DNA of 63,033 bases from Allomuricauda sp. CP2A (GTDB lineage Bacteria > Bacteroidota > Bacteroidia > Flavobacteriales > Flavobacteriaceae), in contig NZ_LXTT01000075.1 in assembly GCF_001683915.1 (NCBI RefSeq), positions 1 to 63,033 of the forward strand, written 5' to 3'. This document shows, piece after piece, positions 24,973-33,888 of the stretch. The position numbers and the translations under genes were made by a program. The notes under the pieces are model-generated. The model saw only the letters and a list, made by a program, of their open reading frames with translations. It did not search any database and had not been told where the DNA came from. Position 1 is the first letter of the stretch, and every line of letters starts with the position of its first letter.

Positions 24973-26217
24973 ATGCGCTTTTTGATCAAACAATTATTTC
25001 TTTGCTTCTTTGTTTCCGGCATTTTTGCCCAGGTACAGGAAGAGGTAAATCCCCCGGAAAACATAAAGACCATCATATTTAGGGGCCCAACGGAAGACCA
25101 ATTTCCCGTGATCCAATTGGGTGAATCCACGACTCTTGAGTTTGATGACCTAACGGCCAGGGAGCAGGATTACTACTATAAAATTATTCATTGCGATTAT
25201 GACTGGACCCCATCCCAACTTCTAAAATCCCAATATTTGGTAGGGAATGACAACCAACGGATCATAGACTACGAGAACAGCTATACCACCCTACAGCCCT
25301 ATTCCAACTACAGGTTGACCATCCCCAATGAAAATGTCCGCTTGAAGGTCAGCGGGAACTACGTGCTGGAAATTTACAACAGCTATGGGGAGCTTCAATT
25401 TTCACGAAGGTTTGTGGTATATCGGGATGCTGTTGCCGTGGGCGGCACGGTAAAACGCTCCCGTGATTTCAATTTTCTCAATGAAAAACAGGTGGTGCAG
25501 TTCAACATCAACACGGCAGGATTTCCCGTGGTGAACCCCAAAAATGAAGTGAAGGTCGCCATTTTGCAGAACCATTTTTGGCCTACGGCCTTGTACAACA
25601 TCAAACCACAGTACACCATTGGATCCGAACTGGTCTACAAATACGATCAGGAGACCAGTTTTTTTGGAGGCAATGAATTTCTGAATTTCGACACCAAAGA
25701 TTTGCGATCTCCTTCATTTGCCATATCACGGGTGGAATTTGGCGAGGTTTACAACCATTACCTGTTCACCAATGAGTTTCGGTATGATAGGCAGTACACC
25801 TATTTCCCGGATATCAATGGGGATTTTGTGGTGAGAACGTTGCAGGGCGAGGATGTTTCCCGCGAAGCCGAATACACCAAAGTGCATTTTAGCCTCCCCT
25901 ACACCAATGAAATAGGGTTGGACAATGTATTTGTGGTGGGAAAGTTCAACAATTATGCTCTTTCTGATGAAAATAAAATGACTTTTAATCAAGATACGGG
26001 AAAGTTTGAACTCACCCTGATGATGAAACAAGGCTTCTACAACTATAAATATGTTGTGGAACGGGCTGATGGCACCTTGGAGCCAAATTATGTGAGCGGT
26101 AATTTTCATTTTACCGAAAACAACTATCTCATTTTAGTATATTACAGAAATTTTGGAGAACTGTATGATAGTATAATAGGTATAGGTTCAGTGAACTCCA
26201 GAACTATCAGCAATTAA
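24973..26217 (+). CDS. Type IX secretion Plug-like protein (DUF5103 family)
   Basis: The 414-residue exported protein has a signal peptide (IKQLFLCFFVSGIFAQ) and the typical DUF5103 sequence: ENIKTIIFRGPTEDQFPVIQLG, YYYKIIHCDYDWTPSQLLKSQYL, YTTLQPYSNYRLTIPNE. A later part (LDNVFVVGKFNNYALSDENKM, YNYKYVVERADG) resembles a carbohydrate-binding-type beta sandwich. In Flavobacterium the related Plug protein closes the periplasmic face of the SprA translocon of the T9SS. I recognise the family; the role is transferred from it. It is divergent from the nqr operon. Confidence 0.85.
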   Translation: MRFLIKQLFLCFFVSGIFAQVQEEVNPPENIKTIIFRGPTEDQFPVIQLGESTTLEFDDLTAREQDYYYKIIHCDYDWTPSQLLKSQYLVGNDNQRIIDYENSYTTLQPYSNYRLTIPNENVRLKVSGNYVLEIYNSYGELQFSRRFVVYRDAVAVGGTVKRSRDFNFLNEKQVVQFNINTAGFPVVNPKNEVKVAILQNHFWPTALYNIKPQYTIGSELVYKYDQETSFFGGNEFLNFDTKDLRSPSFAISRVEFGEVYNHYLFTNEFRYDRQYTYFPDINGDFVVRTLQGEDVSREAEYTKVHFSLPYTNEIGLDNVFVVGKFNNYALSDENKMTFNQDTGKFELTLMMKQGFYNYKYVVERADGTLEPNYVSGNFHFTENNYLILVYYRNFGELYDSIIGIGSVNSRTISN

Positions 26218-26245
26218 TTATCTTAGCTCCAAATCCTAAAGGGGC

Positions 26246-27442
26246 ATGGGCAAAAAAGACAGCTTGGTCAGTAAGGGCCGCTATGAGCTTAGGTATAGGG
26301 GCACCGAATGTTTGAATTGTGGACATCCGTTGGATGCCAGCGACAAATATTGCCCAAATTGTTCACAGGCCAACAGCACCAAAAAGTTGACTTTGAAGGA
26401 CTTTTTGGATGAATTTTTCTCCGGCCTGATCAATTACGATTCAAAACTCCTGAAAACGCTATCTGGTTTATTGGTAAGACCGGGAAGCATTACCAAGGAT
26501 TACATCAACGGTAAACGGATAACGTATACCAATCCATTTCGTTTTTTGTTGAGTTTGGCCTTTCTATATTTTTTAATGGTCACCTTCAATAACCGTTTTG
26601 CCAGTTTGGATCAGGTCGCCTCTAAGTTTGATGGCAACATTTCTGCGGGGACACCCCTAGCCTATGATGTTGATTCAGGTACTTTTAAAACCGACAATGC
26701 TCTGGTCAAGGAAGAAACCGCCAAAGTTCTGGCAGAATTGGACCCAACAGATCCCGGAACAAAGGAAATAAAGGAAGGCGCTGACATTTTGGATTCCCTA
26801 ATGGTGGCGGTAAACCTTAAAAAAATCAATCGGGACTCTCTAATGGCTGCAGACCCTACAGGCTATTTTAAAAGTCTGGAAGAAGACAGGTCCGGTTCCA
26901 ATACGTTTTCATCCAAAATGGAATTCTTTGGCCGCATGATCCAATCGGATACCCTCTACAGTTTTCAACAGGCGCAGGACAAATACAACATCAAAAGCTC
27001 ATTTTCAAACAAAATGGCCTTTCAAGTCTCCAATAGCTTTTTACGGATAGTTGACCACCCTAGTGATTTCATAAATTCAACTATTTCCAAGCTGCCATTT
27101 GTCATCTTTTTCTTTTTGCCGGTGTTCACTGTATTCATTTGGTTGGTGTACATCAGAAAAAAATACACCTACACCGATCATCTTATTTTTAGCTTTCACA
27201 ACCAATCGTTATTATTTATCTTGCTCATCCTTAGCTTGATAATAGATTCGATTTTTGATGTCACAAGTGCAGTTATATTCATTACTATTTTTAGTGTGTA
27301 TCTGTTTTTGGCCATGAAGAAGTTTTACGGGCAAGGAACATTTAAAACCATTGTCAAATATCTCTTTCTGAACACTATATTTACCTTTTTGGCAGTATTT
27401 ACGGTAATCATGTTGTTAACAGGAAGCGTTTTTACTTATTAG
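26246..27442 (+). CDS. DUF3667-family zinc-ribbon membrane protein
   Basis: The 398-residue protein opens with a zinc ribbon (CLNCGHPLDASDKYCPNC, residues about 26-43), then LKDFLDEFFSGLINYDSKLLKTL and NPFRFLLSLAFLYFLMV, the signature of DUF3667. A long soluble loop (about residues 120-260) separates the first helix from three or four C-terminal helices (LPFVIFFFLPVFTVFIWLV and later). Function is not known; the zinc ribbon plus membrane layout suggests a regulatory or assembly protein. It is 28 bp after the Plug gene and 3 bp before apaG. Confidence 0.85.
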   Translation: MGKKDSLVSKGRYELRYRGTECLNCGHPLDASDKYCPNCSQANSTKKLTLKDFLDEFFSGLINYDSKLLKTLSGLLVRPGSITKDYINGKRITYTNPFRFLLSLAFLYFLMVTFNNRFASLDQVASKFDGNISAGTPLAYDVDSGTFKTDNALVKEETAKVLAELDPTDPGTKEIKEGADILDSLMVAVNLKKINRDSLMAADPTGYFKSLEEDRSGSNTFSSKMEFFGRMIQSDTLYSFQQAQDKYNIKSSFSNKMAFQVSNSFLRIVDHPSDFINSTISKLPFVIFFFLPVFTVFIWLVYIRKKYTYTDHLIFSFHNQSLLFILLILSLIIDSIFDVTSAVIFITIFSVYLFLAMKKFYGQGTFKTIVKYLFLNTIFTFLAVFTVIMLLTGSVFTY

Positions 27443-27445
27443 TCT

Positions 27446-27832
27446 ATGTTCACTCAGGTTACAAAAGGGATCAAAGTTTCGGTGCAAACCACTTTTGAAG
27501 GCACATTTTTTAAAAATTACAAAATGCACTATGCCTTTGGATATACCATTACCATTGAAAACTTAAGTAAGGACGTTGTTCAGCTTACAGCAAGGCATTG
27601 GGATGTTTTTGATGCCCTCAAGGACATTGAGACGATTGACGGCGAAGGTGTAATTGGCAGAAAACCAGTCATCAAGCCTGGAAAATCACACACCTACAGT
27701 TCCGGTTGTTTGCTGGCTTCCCCCATTGGGGCCATGCACGGCTATTACAATATGGTAAACTTGGCCACCTCCCAAGAATTTGAAGTGGAGATTCCAGCCT
27801 TCAAATTTGCCGCCCCATTTGCCATAAACTAA
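27446..27832 (+). CDS. apaG: ApaG family protein
   Basis: The 128-residue single-domain protein has the ApaG immunoglobulin-like fold: GIKVSVQTTFEG, YAFGYTITIENLS, QLTARHWDVFDA, GVIGRKPVIKPGKSHTYSSGCLL, GAMHGYYNMVN. The GxGxxG-like turn and the C-terminal PAFKFAAPFA are typical. ApaG has been linked to Co2+ resistance and Mg2+ efflux in enteric bacteria; its action here is unknown. It starts 3 bp after the DUF3667 gene and may be translationally coupled. Confidence 0.92.
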   Translation: MFTQVTKGIKVSVQTTFEGTFFKNYKMHYAFGYTITIENLSKDVVQLTARHWDVFDALKDIETIDGEGVIGRKPVIKPGKSHTYSSGCLLASPIGAMHGYYNMVNLATSQEFEVEIPAFKFAAPFAIN

Positions 27833-27866
27833 ATCCATATCATTTTCTATTCGGCCTTTGTTTCCT

Positions 27867-27874
27867 TACCTTTG
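27867..27874 (+). promoter_or_regulatory. Candidate -7 box for pruA
   Basis: TACCTTTG matches TAnnTTTG and ends 33 bp before the pruA start codon. Confidence 0.45.
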
Positions 27875-27907
27875 ATGGAATTTCTAACATCAAAATAGCG
27901 CATCTAT

Positions 27908-29536
27908 ATGGGAAAAGGTTTTTTTCAAGTTCCGACTGCATATAACGAACCCGTAAAAAGTTATGCCCCCGGCACTCCAGAACGTGAAGAAGTACTGGAA
28001 CAGTACAACACCTATTACAATGGAAACGTTGAGGTTCCGCTTTATATCGGTTCCAAGGAAATCACAACAAACAAAACCAAGCCGATGTCTCCACCGCACG
28101 AACACCAACATGTGGTAGGGCATTACCAATTGGCCGAAAAACAACATGTTGAAGAAGCCATTTCCACTTGTCTTGATGCCAGGGAGGCATGGGCCAATTT
28201 AACCTGGGAGCAACGTGCCGCCGTTTTTTTGAAGGCTGCTGATCTAATTGCAGGCCCTTATAGAGCAAAAATAAACGCAGCTACCATGATGGCGCAGTCC
28301 AAGACCATCCATCAAGCTGAAATAGACTCTGCCTGTGAGCTTATCGATTTTTTGCGGTTCAATGTGGAATACATGGCCCAGATCTACGCAGAACAGCCAG
28401 AATCCTCCGAAGGCATCTGGAACCGCGTGGAATATAGGCCATTGGAAGGTTTCACCTATGCCATTACCCCGTTCAACTTTACGGCCATTGCCGGAAATTT
28501 GCCATCGTGTATGGCCCTAATGGGCAATGTTGTGGTTTGGAAACCCAGTGACAGTCAGGTGTACTCTGCCAAAGTAATCATGGATGTCTTTAAGGAAGCT
28601 GGTCTGCCTGATGGTGTCATCAATATGGTGACCGGAGATCCCGTTATGATTTCAAACACCTTGCTTTCCAGCCCAGACTTTGCTGGATTGCATTTTACAG
28701 GTTCCACTTTTGTGTTTAAGGAACTTTGGAAACAAATCGGAAATAACATACATAACTATAAAACCTATCCAAGAATTGTTGGGGAAACCGGAGGTAAGGA
28801 TTTTATCATTGCGCATCCCACGGCAAAACCAAAACAAGTGGCCACGGCCATTGTTCGAGGTGCTTTTGAACTTCAAGGACAAAAATGTAGTGCCGCATCC
28901 CGAGTTTATCTGCCAAAATCCACCGCCAATGAAATTTTGGATTTGGTAAAGGCCGACTTGGCATCCTTCAACAAACCCGGTTCACCTGCTGATATGAGCA
29001 ATTTTATCACCGCAGTGATCCATGAAGGTTCTTTTGACAAATTGGCCAAATACATTGATCAAGCCAAAGCGGATGACAATGCGGAAATCATTGCAGGTGG
29101 TAATTATGATAAATCAGTAGGGTATTTTGTTGAACCTACCGTGATTTTGACGACAGACCCAAAATACACCACCATGTGCACCGAGCTTTTCGGTCCCGTG
29201 GTCACCATTTATATTTATGAGGACAAGGATTGGGCCGATACCTTAAAATTAGTGGATGGTACTTCGGAATATGCCTTAACGGGCGCTGTTCTATCGGCTG
29301 ACCGCTATGCCATTGATGAAGCTACCAAAGCGTTGCAAAACTGTGCGGGTAATTTCTATATCAATGACAAGCCCACTGGGGCCGTTGTGGGCCAACAACC
29401 TTTTGGTGGCGCAAGAGCTTCGGGTACCAACGATAAAGCAGGTTCTGCCCAGAACCTATTGCGATGGGTTTCCCCACGATTGATCAAGGAGACCTTTGTA
29501 ACCCCAGAGGATTACCGATATCCTTTCATGGGATAG
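27908..29536 (+). CDS. pruA: L-glutamate gamma-semialdehyde dehydrogenase
   Basis: The 542-residue NAD-dependent enzyme oxidises glutamate semialdehyde (delta-1-pyrroline-5-carboxylate) to glutamate in proline breakdown. ALDH features: FNFTAIAGNLPSCMALMGN, VVWKPSDSQ, GLHFTGSTFVFKELW, the catalytic Glu in VGETGGKDF and the catalytic Cys in GQKCSAASR. Length fits the stand-alone P5C dehydrogenase family. No proline dehydrogenase gene is in the window. A terminator follows at 29557. Confidence 0.95.
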   Translation: MGKGFFQVPTAYNEPVKSYAPGTPEREEVLEQYNTYYNGNVEVPLYIGSKEITTNKTKPMSPPHEHQHVVGHYQLAEKQHVEEAISTCLDAREAWANLTWEQRAAVFLKAADLIAGPYRAKINAATMMAQSKTIHQAEIDSACELIDFLRFNVEYMAQIYAEQPESSEGIWNRVEYRPLEGFTYAITPFNFTAIAGNLPSCMALMGNVVVWKPSDSQVYSAKVIMDVFKEAGLPDGVINMVTGDPVMISNTLLSSPDFAGLHFTGSTFVFKELWKQIGNNIHNYKTYPRIVGETGGKDFIIAHPTAKPKQVATAIVRGAFELQGQKCSAASRVYLPKSTANEILDLVKADLASFNKPGSPADMSNFITAVIHEGSFDKLAKYIDQAKADDNAEIIAGGNYDKSVGYFVEPTVILTTDPKYTTMCTELFGPVVTIYIYEDKDWADTLKLVDGTSEYALTGAVLSADRYAIDEATKALQNCAGNFYINDKPTGAVVGQQPFGGARASGTNDKAGSAQNLLRWVSPRLIKETFVTPEDYRYPFMG

Positions 29537-29556
29537 TCCCATATAAACCTAAATTG

Positions 29557-29598
29557 ATAGCCGTTATTTCCAAAATTGGGGAGATAACGGCTATTTTT
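29557..29598 (+). terminator. Intrinsic terminator after pruA
   Basis: ATAGCCGTTAT (29558-29568 region) and ATAACGGCTAT (29584-29594) form an 11-bp stem followed by TTTTT, 20 bp after the pruA stop. Confidence 0.85.
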
Positions 29599-29623
29599 AT
29601 GGTATCACAAATATCTATTCCGC

Positions 29624-30388
29624 ATGCCTAGACCCTACGTATTGGCCGAAACCAACTGGAAGCACCTAAAAGACGAATCCTTTGATCTAGCTGTGCTACC
29701 TTGGGCTGCCACAGAAGCGCACAACTACCATCTTCCATATGCCACTGATACTATTGAGGGGACAGCGATAGCGGAAGAATCAGCCAGAATTGCTTGGGAG
29801 CAAGGTGCCAAAGTAGTGGTCTTGCCCACTATCCCGTTTGGAGTAAATACAGGTCAGCCCGATATTTATCTGGACATGAACCTGAATCCCAGTACGCAAT
29901 TTGCCATTCTAAAGGATCTTATTACCGTATTGGATAGACAGGGCATCCACAAATTCATGATTTTAAACAGTCATGGCGGCAATAATTGGAAGTCGATTAT
30001 AAGGGAATTGGGCCTGCTTTTTCCAAAAATGTTCATTTGCTCCACGTTATGGCCTGCTACATTAGATCGGAAGCAATTTTTTGACATTCCAGGAGACCAT
30101 GCCGATGAAATGGAAACCAGTCTCATCATGCATCTGGCCCCTGAACTGGTCCTCCCCAAAAAAGATTGGGGTGATGGGGCAGAAAAGAAGAACAAAATCA
30201 GGGCATTTAGGGAAGGTTGGGCCTGGACCGAACGGCCGTGGTCAAAAATAAGTGAAGACACAGGAGTTGGAAATCCCCACAATGCCAACAAAGAAAAGGG
30301 AAAGCAATTCTTTAAGGCAGTTTGTGAGAAAATGGGGCAATTGTTCATTGATATTGCCCAAGCAGATACTGATGATCTTTACAAATAG
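29624..30388 (+). CDS. Creatininase-family amidohydrolase
   Basis: The 254-residue protein shows the metal-binding set of the creatininase family: Glu and His in WAATEAHNYHLPYATD, an Asp after it, His in LNSHGGNNWKS and Glu in DHADEMETSLIMH. Members hydrolyse cyclic amides or formamides such as creatinine, or a formamide in riboflavin and F420 synthesis; which applies here is not clear. It follows the pruA terminator and is read alone. Confidence 0.85.
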   Translation: MPRPYVLAETNWKHLKDESFDLAVLPWAATEAHNYHLPYATDTIEGTAIAEESARIAWEQGAKVVVLPTIPFGVNTGQPDIYLDMNLNPSTQFAILKDLITVLDRQGIHKFMILNSHGGNNWKSIIRELGLLFPKMFICSTLWPATLDRKQFFDIPGDHADEMETSLIMHLAPELVLPKKDWGDGAEKKNKIRAFREGWAWTERPWSKISEDTGVGNPHNANKEKGKQFFKAVCEKMGQLFIDIAQADTDDLYK

Positions 30389-30506
30389 TCATTCTACTAC
30401 ACAATCTTAACCGTTTTATTTTCAGTTAATTACACTATTTTTTATTTAAATCAGGGCTAGAAAGATGAAATTAACATACTTTCAATGTAAATTTAACGTT
30501 AATTAA

Positions 30507-30537
30507 TTGTAAACTGAACGTAATCTGCTTATTTTTA
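30507..30537 (+). promoter_or_regulatory. Candidate promoter for the 39-residue small gene
   Basis: TTG (30507-30509) is followed by 20 bp and TATTTTTA (30530-30537), one base off the TAnnTTTG box and at normal spacing. It ends 20 bp before ATG 30558. Confidence 0.4.
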
Positions 30538-30557
30538 CACATTAAAACCCAATTAAG

Positions 30558-30677
30558 ATGAAAGAGCGAGTAAATGTTTGGGGGAAATTGACCAAGTGGT
30601 TGAACGATAAATGGCAATATGCCAAAACCTATTCCAGAAAGTGCAGAGGGGTCTACTATAGGATGTTGAACACCTAG
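30558..30677 (+). CDS. Small basic protein, 39 residues, unrecognised
   Basis: ATG 30558 opens a 39-residue frame: KERVNVWGKLTKWLNDK at the start, KTYSRKCRGVYYRML near the end. It is very basic and could form one amphipathic helix with Trp residues. A promoter-like sequence lies at the right distance upstream, and the gene ends 8 bp before the stop of the convergent rsmG gene. I do not recognise a family. Small basic peptides like this may be ribosome- or membrane-associated, but nothing proves it. Confidence 0.45.
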   Translation: MKERVNVWGKLTKWLNDKWQYAKTYSRKCRGVYYRMLNT

Positions 30678-30684
30678 ATCTAGA

Positions 30685-31320
30685 TCAACCCCGAAATTTC
30701 TGGGGCAGATAGACCACCTTTTTGGTCTTGAAGAAATCCTCCTGAAAATAGTCTTTTAAATCGAAGATCTGAACGGTTTTATAATCTTTCAATTCTTCGG
30801 TAAGGTCGCCGCCTTTTAGGTAAAAAATACCATTTTTACGTTCATGGGCGGGGTCCTTTTTTATTTTTCCCCTGGTCCAATGCACAAAAGTGGGCATGGC
30901 AGCAACGGCTCGGCTCACGATAAAATCAAACTGCCCATCAATGTCCTCGACCCGGGAATGGATGGCCGTCACATTTTCCAGTTGCAGTCCGTCCACAACT
31001 TCTTGTACCACTTTTATTTTTTTTCCGATGGCATCCACAAGGGTAAATTGCACCTCTGGAAATAGTATGGCCAACGGAATTCCCGGAAAACCGCCTCCTG
31101 TGCCCACATCAAGGATTTCCGCACCTTCGTTGAACGACTGTATTTTTGCAATACCCAAAGAATGAAGCACATGCCTTAAATAAAGCTCGTCAATATCCTT
31201 TCTGGAAACCACATTTATTTTCTTGTTCCAATCCTGGTAAAAGGCCTCCAAATCCCGAAAATGCTGTTTTTGCACCTCGGTGAGCGTTGTAAAATAATTG
31301 AAAATCAAATCGGCATTCAT
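30685..31320 (-). CDS. rsmG: 16S rRNA (guanine-527-N7)-methyltransferase RsmG
   Basis: The start is put at ATG 31320, giving 211 residues (NADLIFNYFTTLTEVQ), because homologues begin there; the frame is open to 31362. Motif I is ILDVGTGGGFPGIPLAI, followed by QFTLVDAIGKKIKVV, VTAIHSRVED and FDFIVSRAVA. LINVVSRKDI-type sequence near the N-terminus (KINVVSRKDIDEL) is a family hallmark. It methylates G527 of 16S rRNA in the 530 loop. Confidence 0.95.
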   Translation of the reverse strand: MNADLIFNYFTTLTEVQKQHFRDLEAFYQDWNKKINVVSRKDIDELYLRHVLHSLGIAKIQSFNEGAEILDVGTGGGFPGIPLAILFPEVQFTLVDAIGKKIKVVQEVVDGLQLENVTAIHSRVEDIDGQFDFIVSRAVAAMPTFVHWTRGKIKKDPAHERKNGIFYLKGGDLTEELKDYKTVQIFDLKDYFQEDFFKTKKVVYLPQKFRG

Positions 31321-31412
31321 CTGCGGGCTGTTAATTTTAGCAAAATTAATACTTTTGAACATGTTAACACCGTTCTAACATGAAGGTGTAACCATAAAAG
31401 GTGCAATTTGGC

Positions 31413-31420
31413 TACCTTTG
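31413..31420 (+). promoter_or_regulatory. Candidate -7 box for the desaturase gene
   Basis: TACCTTTG matches TAnnTTTG and ends 17 bp before ATG 31438. It lies inside a longer open frame starting at TTG 31408, supporting the later start. Confidence 0.5.
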
Positions 31421-31437
31421 TAAAAATTTTTTTATAT

Positions 31438-32538
31438 ATGGATAAAAGTACCATCCGGTTTTCAAGAAAGGATTCTGCACAGTTTTTTAGGACACTGAAC
31501 AAAAGAGTAAATGAATACTTCAACGAAAATGAGATAAAGAAAACCGGGAACTGGAAACTTCACTTGAAAACCATAGTGATGTTCGCCGTTTTTTTGACCC
31601 CCTATTTTTTAATTTTAACCCTTAACCTTCCCTTTTGGGCATATCTGCTATTATCCATTGTTATGGGTGTAGGTATGGCTGGTGTGGGCATGAACGTGAT
31701 GCACGATGGAAACCACGGAGCCTATTCCAACAAAAAATGGGTGAACAAGCTTATGGGAAGCAGTATCTATATCTTGGCTGGCAATGTGTATAACTGGCAG
31801 GTACAGCACAATGTCCTGCACCATACCTATACCAACATCCACGAACATGATGAGGATATGGAGGCTGGAAGGATCCTGCGTTTCTCAAAACATGCGGAAT
31901 GGAAAAAACATCATAGATTTCAACACTATTACTCCATTTTTCTCTATGGATTGCTCACATTCAATTGGGCCATTACCACAGATTTCCAGCAAATGTACCG
32001 CTATATGAAGCGTAAATTGAGCTATGGAAAGCTGCCCAACCCAGTAATCAACTGGAGTACTTTGGTCATTACCAAGGTTATTTACTTGACCATTTGGATT
32101 GCCCTTCCCATGATTTTTGGAGGCGTTGCATGGTGGCAGGTACTTCTTGGCTTCTTTATTATGCATTATGTTGCCGGAGTAATCCTTAGCGTGGTGTTCC
32201 AATTGGCGCATATTGTAGATGAAGCAGAAACTCCGCTGCCCGACGAGAGTGGCAACATGAAAAACACTTGGGCCATCCACCAACTTTTCACCACAGTGAA
32301 CTTTGGCACAAGAAACAAGATTGTAAACTGGTTTACCGGTGGTTTGAACCATCAGGTGGAACATCATATTTTCCCGAACATCAGCCACATCCACTACACA
32401 AAAATTTCAAAAATTGTGAAACAGACGGCCAAGGAATTTAATTTACCCTACAACGAGTATAAAACTACCAGAAAAGCTATAATTTCGCACTTCAAACATT
32501 TGAAGGAATTGGGGAAAAACCCCACACTTCAGTACTAG
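31438..32538 (+). CDS. Membrane fatty acid desaturase
   Basis: The ATG at 31438 is preferred over a TTG at 31408 because the TAnnTTTG box lies between them. The 366-residue di-iron membrane enzyme has the three histidine boxes: HDGNHGAYS (HxxxH), HNVLHHTYTN (HxxHH) and HQVEHHIFPNI (QxxHH). About four transmembrane helices separate them (FLTPYFLILTLNLPFWAYLLL, PMIFGGVAWWQVLLGFFIM). The QxxHH third box is typical of front-end acyl-lipid desaturases, here without a cytochrome b5 domain. It introduces double bonds into membrane fatty acids; regiospecificity cannot be told. It lies 16 bp before the aminotransferase gene. Confidence 0.9.
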   Translation: MDKSTIRFSRKDSAQFFRTLNKRVNEYFNENEIKKTGNWKLHLKTIVMFAVFLTPYFLILTLNLPFWAYLLLSIVMGVGMAGVGMNVMHDGNHGAYSNKKWVNKLMGSSIYILAGNVYNWQVQHNVLHHTYTNIHEHDEDMEAGRILRFSKHAEWKKHHRFQHYYSIFLYGLLTFNWAITTDFQQMYRYMKRKLSYGKLPNPVINWSTLVITKVIYLTIWIALPMIFGGVAWWQVLLGFFIMHYVAGVILSVVFQLAHIVDEAETPLPDESGNMKNTWAIHQLFTTVNFGTRNKIVNWFTGGLNHQVEHHIFPNISHIHYTKISKIVKQTAKEFNLPYNEYKTTRKAIISHFKHLKELGKNPTLQY

Positions 32539-32554
32539 TAAAATAGCAAAATCG

Positions 32555-33742
32555 ATGAGCAACCATTTATCTGACAGGATTCAGAACATGTCCACGTCAG
32601 CCACACTGGCTATGGCTGCAAAGGCCAGGGAGTTACGGAATGAAGGAAAGGATATTATTGGATTGAGTTTGGGCGAGCCCGACTTCAATATTCCAGATTT
32701 CATCAAAGAGGCCGCCAAGCAGGCCATTGATGAAAATTATAGCAGCTACACCCCTGTTGATGGTTATGCCGAGTTGAAGAAGGCCATCTCCCTTAAGTTC
32801 AAAAGAGACAATAATCTGGACTATGGTCCCAATCAAATTGTGGTGTCCACTGGGGCCAAACAATCCCTTTTTAATGTGGCCATGGTGGTATTGAACCCGG
32901 GTGATGAGGTTATTCTGCCCGCACCGTATTGGGTGAGCTATAGCGATATTGTGAAATTGGCCGAAGGTGTTCCAGTTGAAGTCAAGACCAGTATTGATAC
33001 CGATTTTAAGATGACCCCGGAACAATTGGAGGCAGCCATTACCCCCAAGACCCGTATGATTTGGTTCAGTTCACCCTGCAACCCCAGTGGTTCGGTGTAC
33101 AGCAAAGCTGAGTTGGAAGGTTTGGCCGAGGTCTTGAAAAAACACCCAGATATTTTTGTGGTTTCCGATGAAATCTACGAGCATATCAATTTTACAAAAA
33201 GTGGACACACCAGCATTGCCGGAATTGATGGCATGTACGATAGGACCATTACCGTAAATGGTGTATCCAAAGCTTTTGCCATGACCGGTTGGCGTATTGG
33301 GTATATCGGTGCTCCCGAATGGATTGCAAAGGGATGTACCAAACTACAGGGACAGGTGACCAGCGGTGCCAACGCCATTGCGCAACGTGCTGTCATTACC
33401 GCTTTGGAGGCACCCGTGAGCAAAATTCAATACATGATCGATAAGTTCCACGAAAGAAGGGACTTGGTACTGCAACTTTTGGGAGAGATCGAAGGGTTTA
33501 ACCTCAACGTTCCTGAAGGAGCGTTCTATGTCTTCCCTGATATTTCAGCTTTCTTTGGAAAGACCTTGAAGGGAACCACCATCAATAATGCATCGGATTT
33601 TGCACTCTACCTTTTGGAGCACGCCAATGTGGCCACGGTTACCGGAGAAGCATTTGGAAATCCCAATTGCATCCGAATTTCGTATGCTGCATCGGAGAAA
33701 GAGTTGAGAGACGCCATTGCACAAATTAAGGCAGTGGTTTAA
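32555..33742 (+). CDS. Class I pyridoxal-phosphate aminotransferase (aspartate type)
   Basis: The 395-residue enzyme belongs to the subgroup I-gamma aspartate aminotransferases. LSLGEPDFNIPDFI and SSYTPVDGYAELKKAI open the protein; ILPAPYWVSY, WFSSPCNPSGSVYSK and VVSDEIYEHI follow. The PLP lysine is in TVNGVSKAFAMTGWRIGY and the substrate-binding Arg near the end in NCIRISYAAS. It moves amino groups between aspartate and 2-oxoglutarate. It could be one transcript with the desaturase gene. Confidence 0.93.
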   Translation: MSNHLSDRIQNMSTSATLAMAAKARELRNEGKDIIGLSLGEPDFNIPDFIKEAAKQAIDENYSSYTPVDGYAELKKAISLKFKRDNNLDYGPNQIVVSTGAKQSLFNVAMVVLNPGDEVILPAPYWVSYSDIVKLAEGVPVEVKTSIDTDFKMTPEQLEAAITPKTRMIWFSSPCNPSGSVYSKAELEGLAEVLKKHPDIFVVSDEIYEHINFTKSGHTSIAGIDGMYDRTITVNGVSKAFAMTGWRIGYIGAPEWIAKGCTKLQGQVTSGANAIAQRAVITALEAPVSKIQYMIDKFHERRDLVLQLLGEIEGFNLNVPEGAFYVFPDISAFFGKTLKGTTINNASDFALYLLEHANVATVTGEAFGNPNCIRISYAASEKELRDAIAQIKAVV

Positions 33743-33750
33743 GAATGATG

Positions 33751-33825
33751 CCATGCTGAAACAAGTTCAGCACTTCTTCTTTAAGAGAAAGATTAGATGT
33801 GACCCTGAAACAAGTTCAGGGTGAC
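33751..33825. repeat. Intergenic REP-like repeat (second copy)
   Basis: CATGCTGAAACAAGTTCAGCA and GTGACCCTGAAACAAGTTCAGGGTGAC, separated by about 27 bp, match the layout of 17117-17196. Both palindromes contain CTGAAACAAGTTCAG. Confidence 0.8.
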
Positions 33826-33850
33826 GGTTCAAAAGCAATAAAGCAAATGG

Positions 33851-33888
33851 AAAAACCCTCTTGAAGTCCAACTTCGGGAGGTTTTTTT
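33851..33888 (+). terminator. Terminator between the aminotransferase and trkH genes
   Basis: AAAAACCCTCTTGAAGT and ACTTCGGGAGGTTTTTTT form an imperfect stem with flanking A and T tracts. It sits at the junction of two convergent genes and may serve both. Confidence 0.7.
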
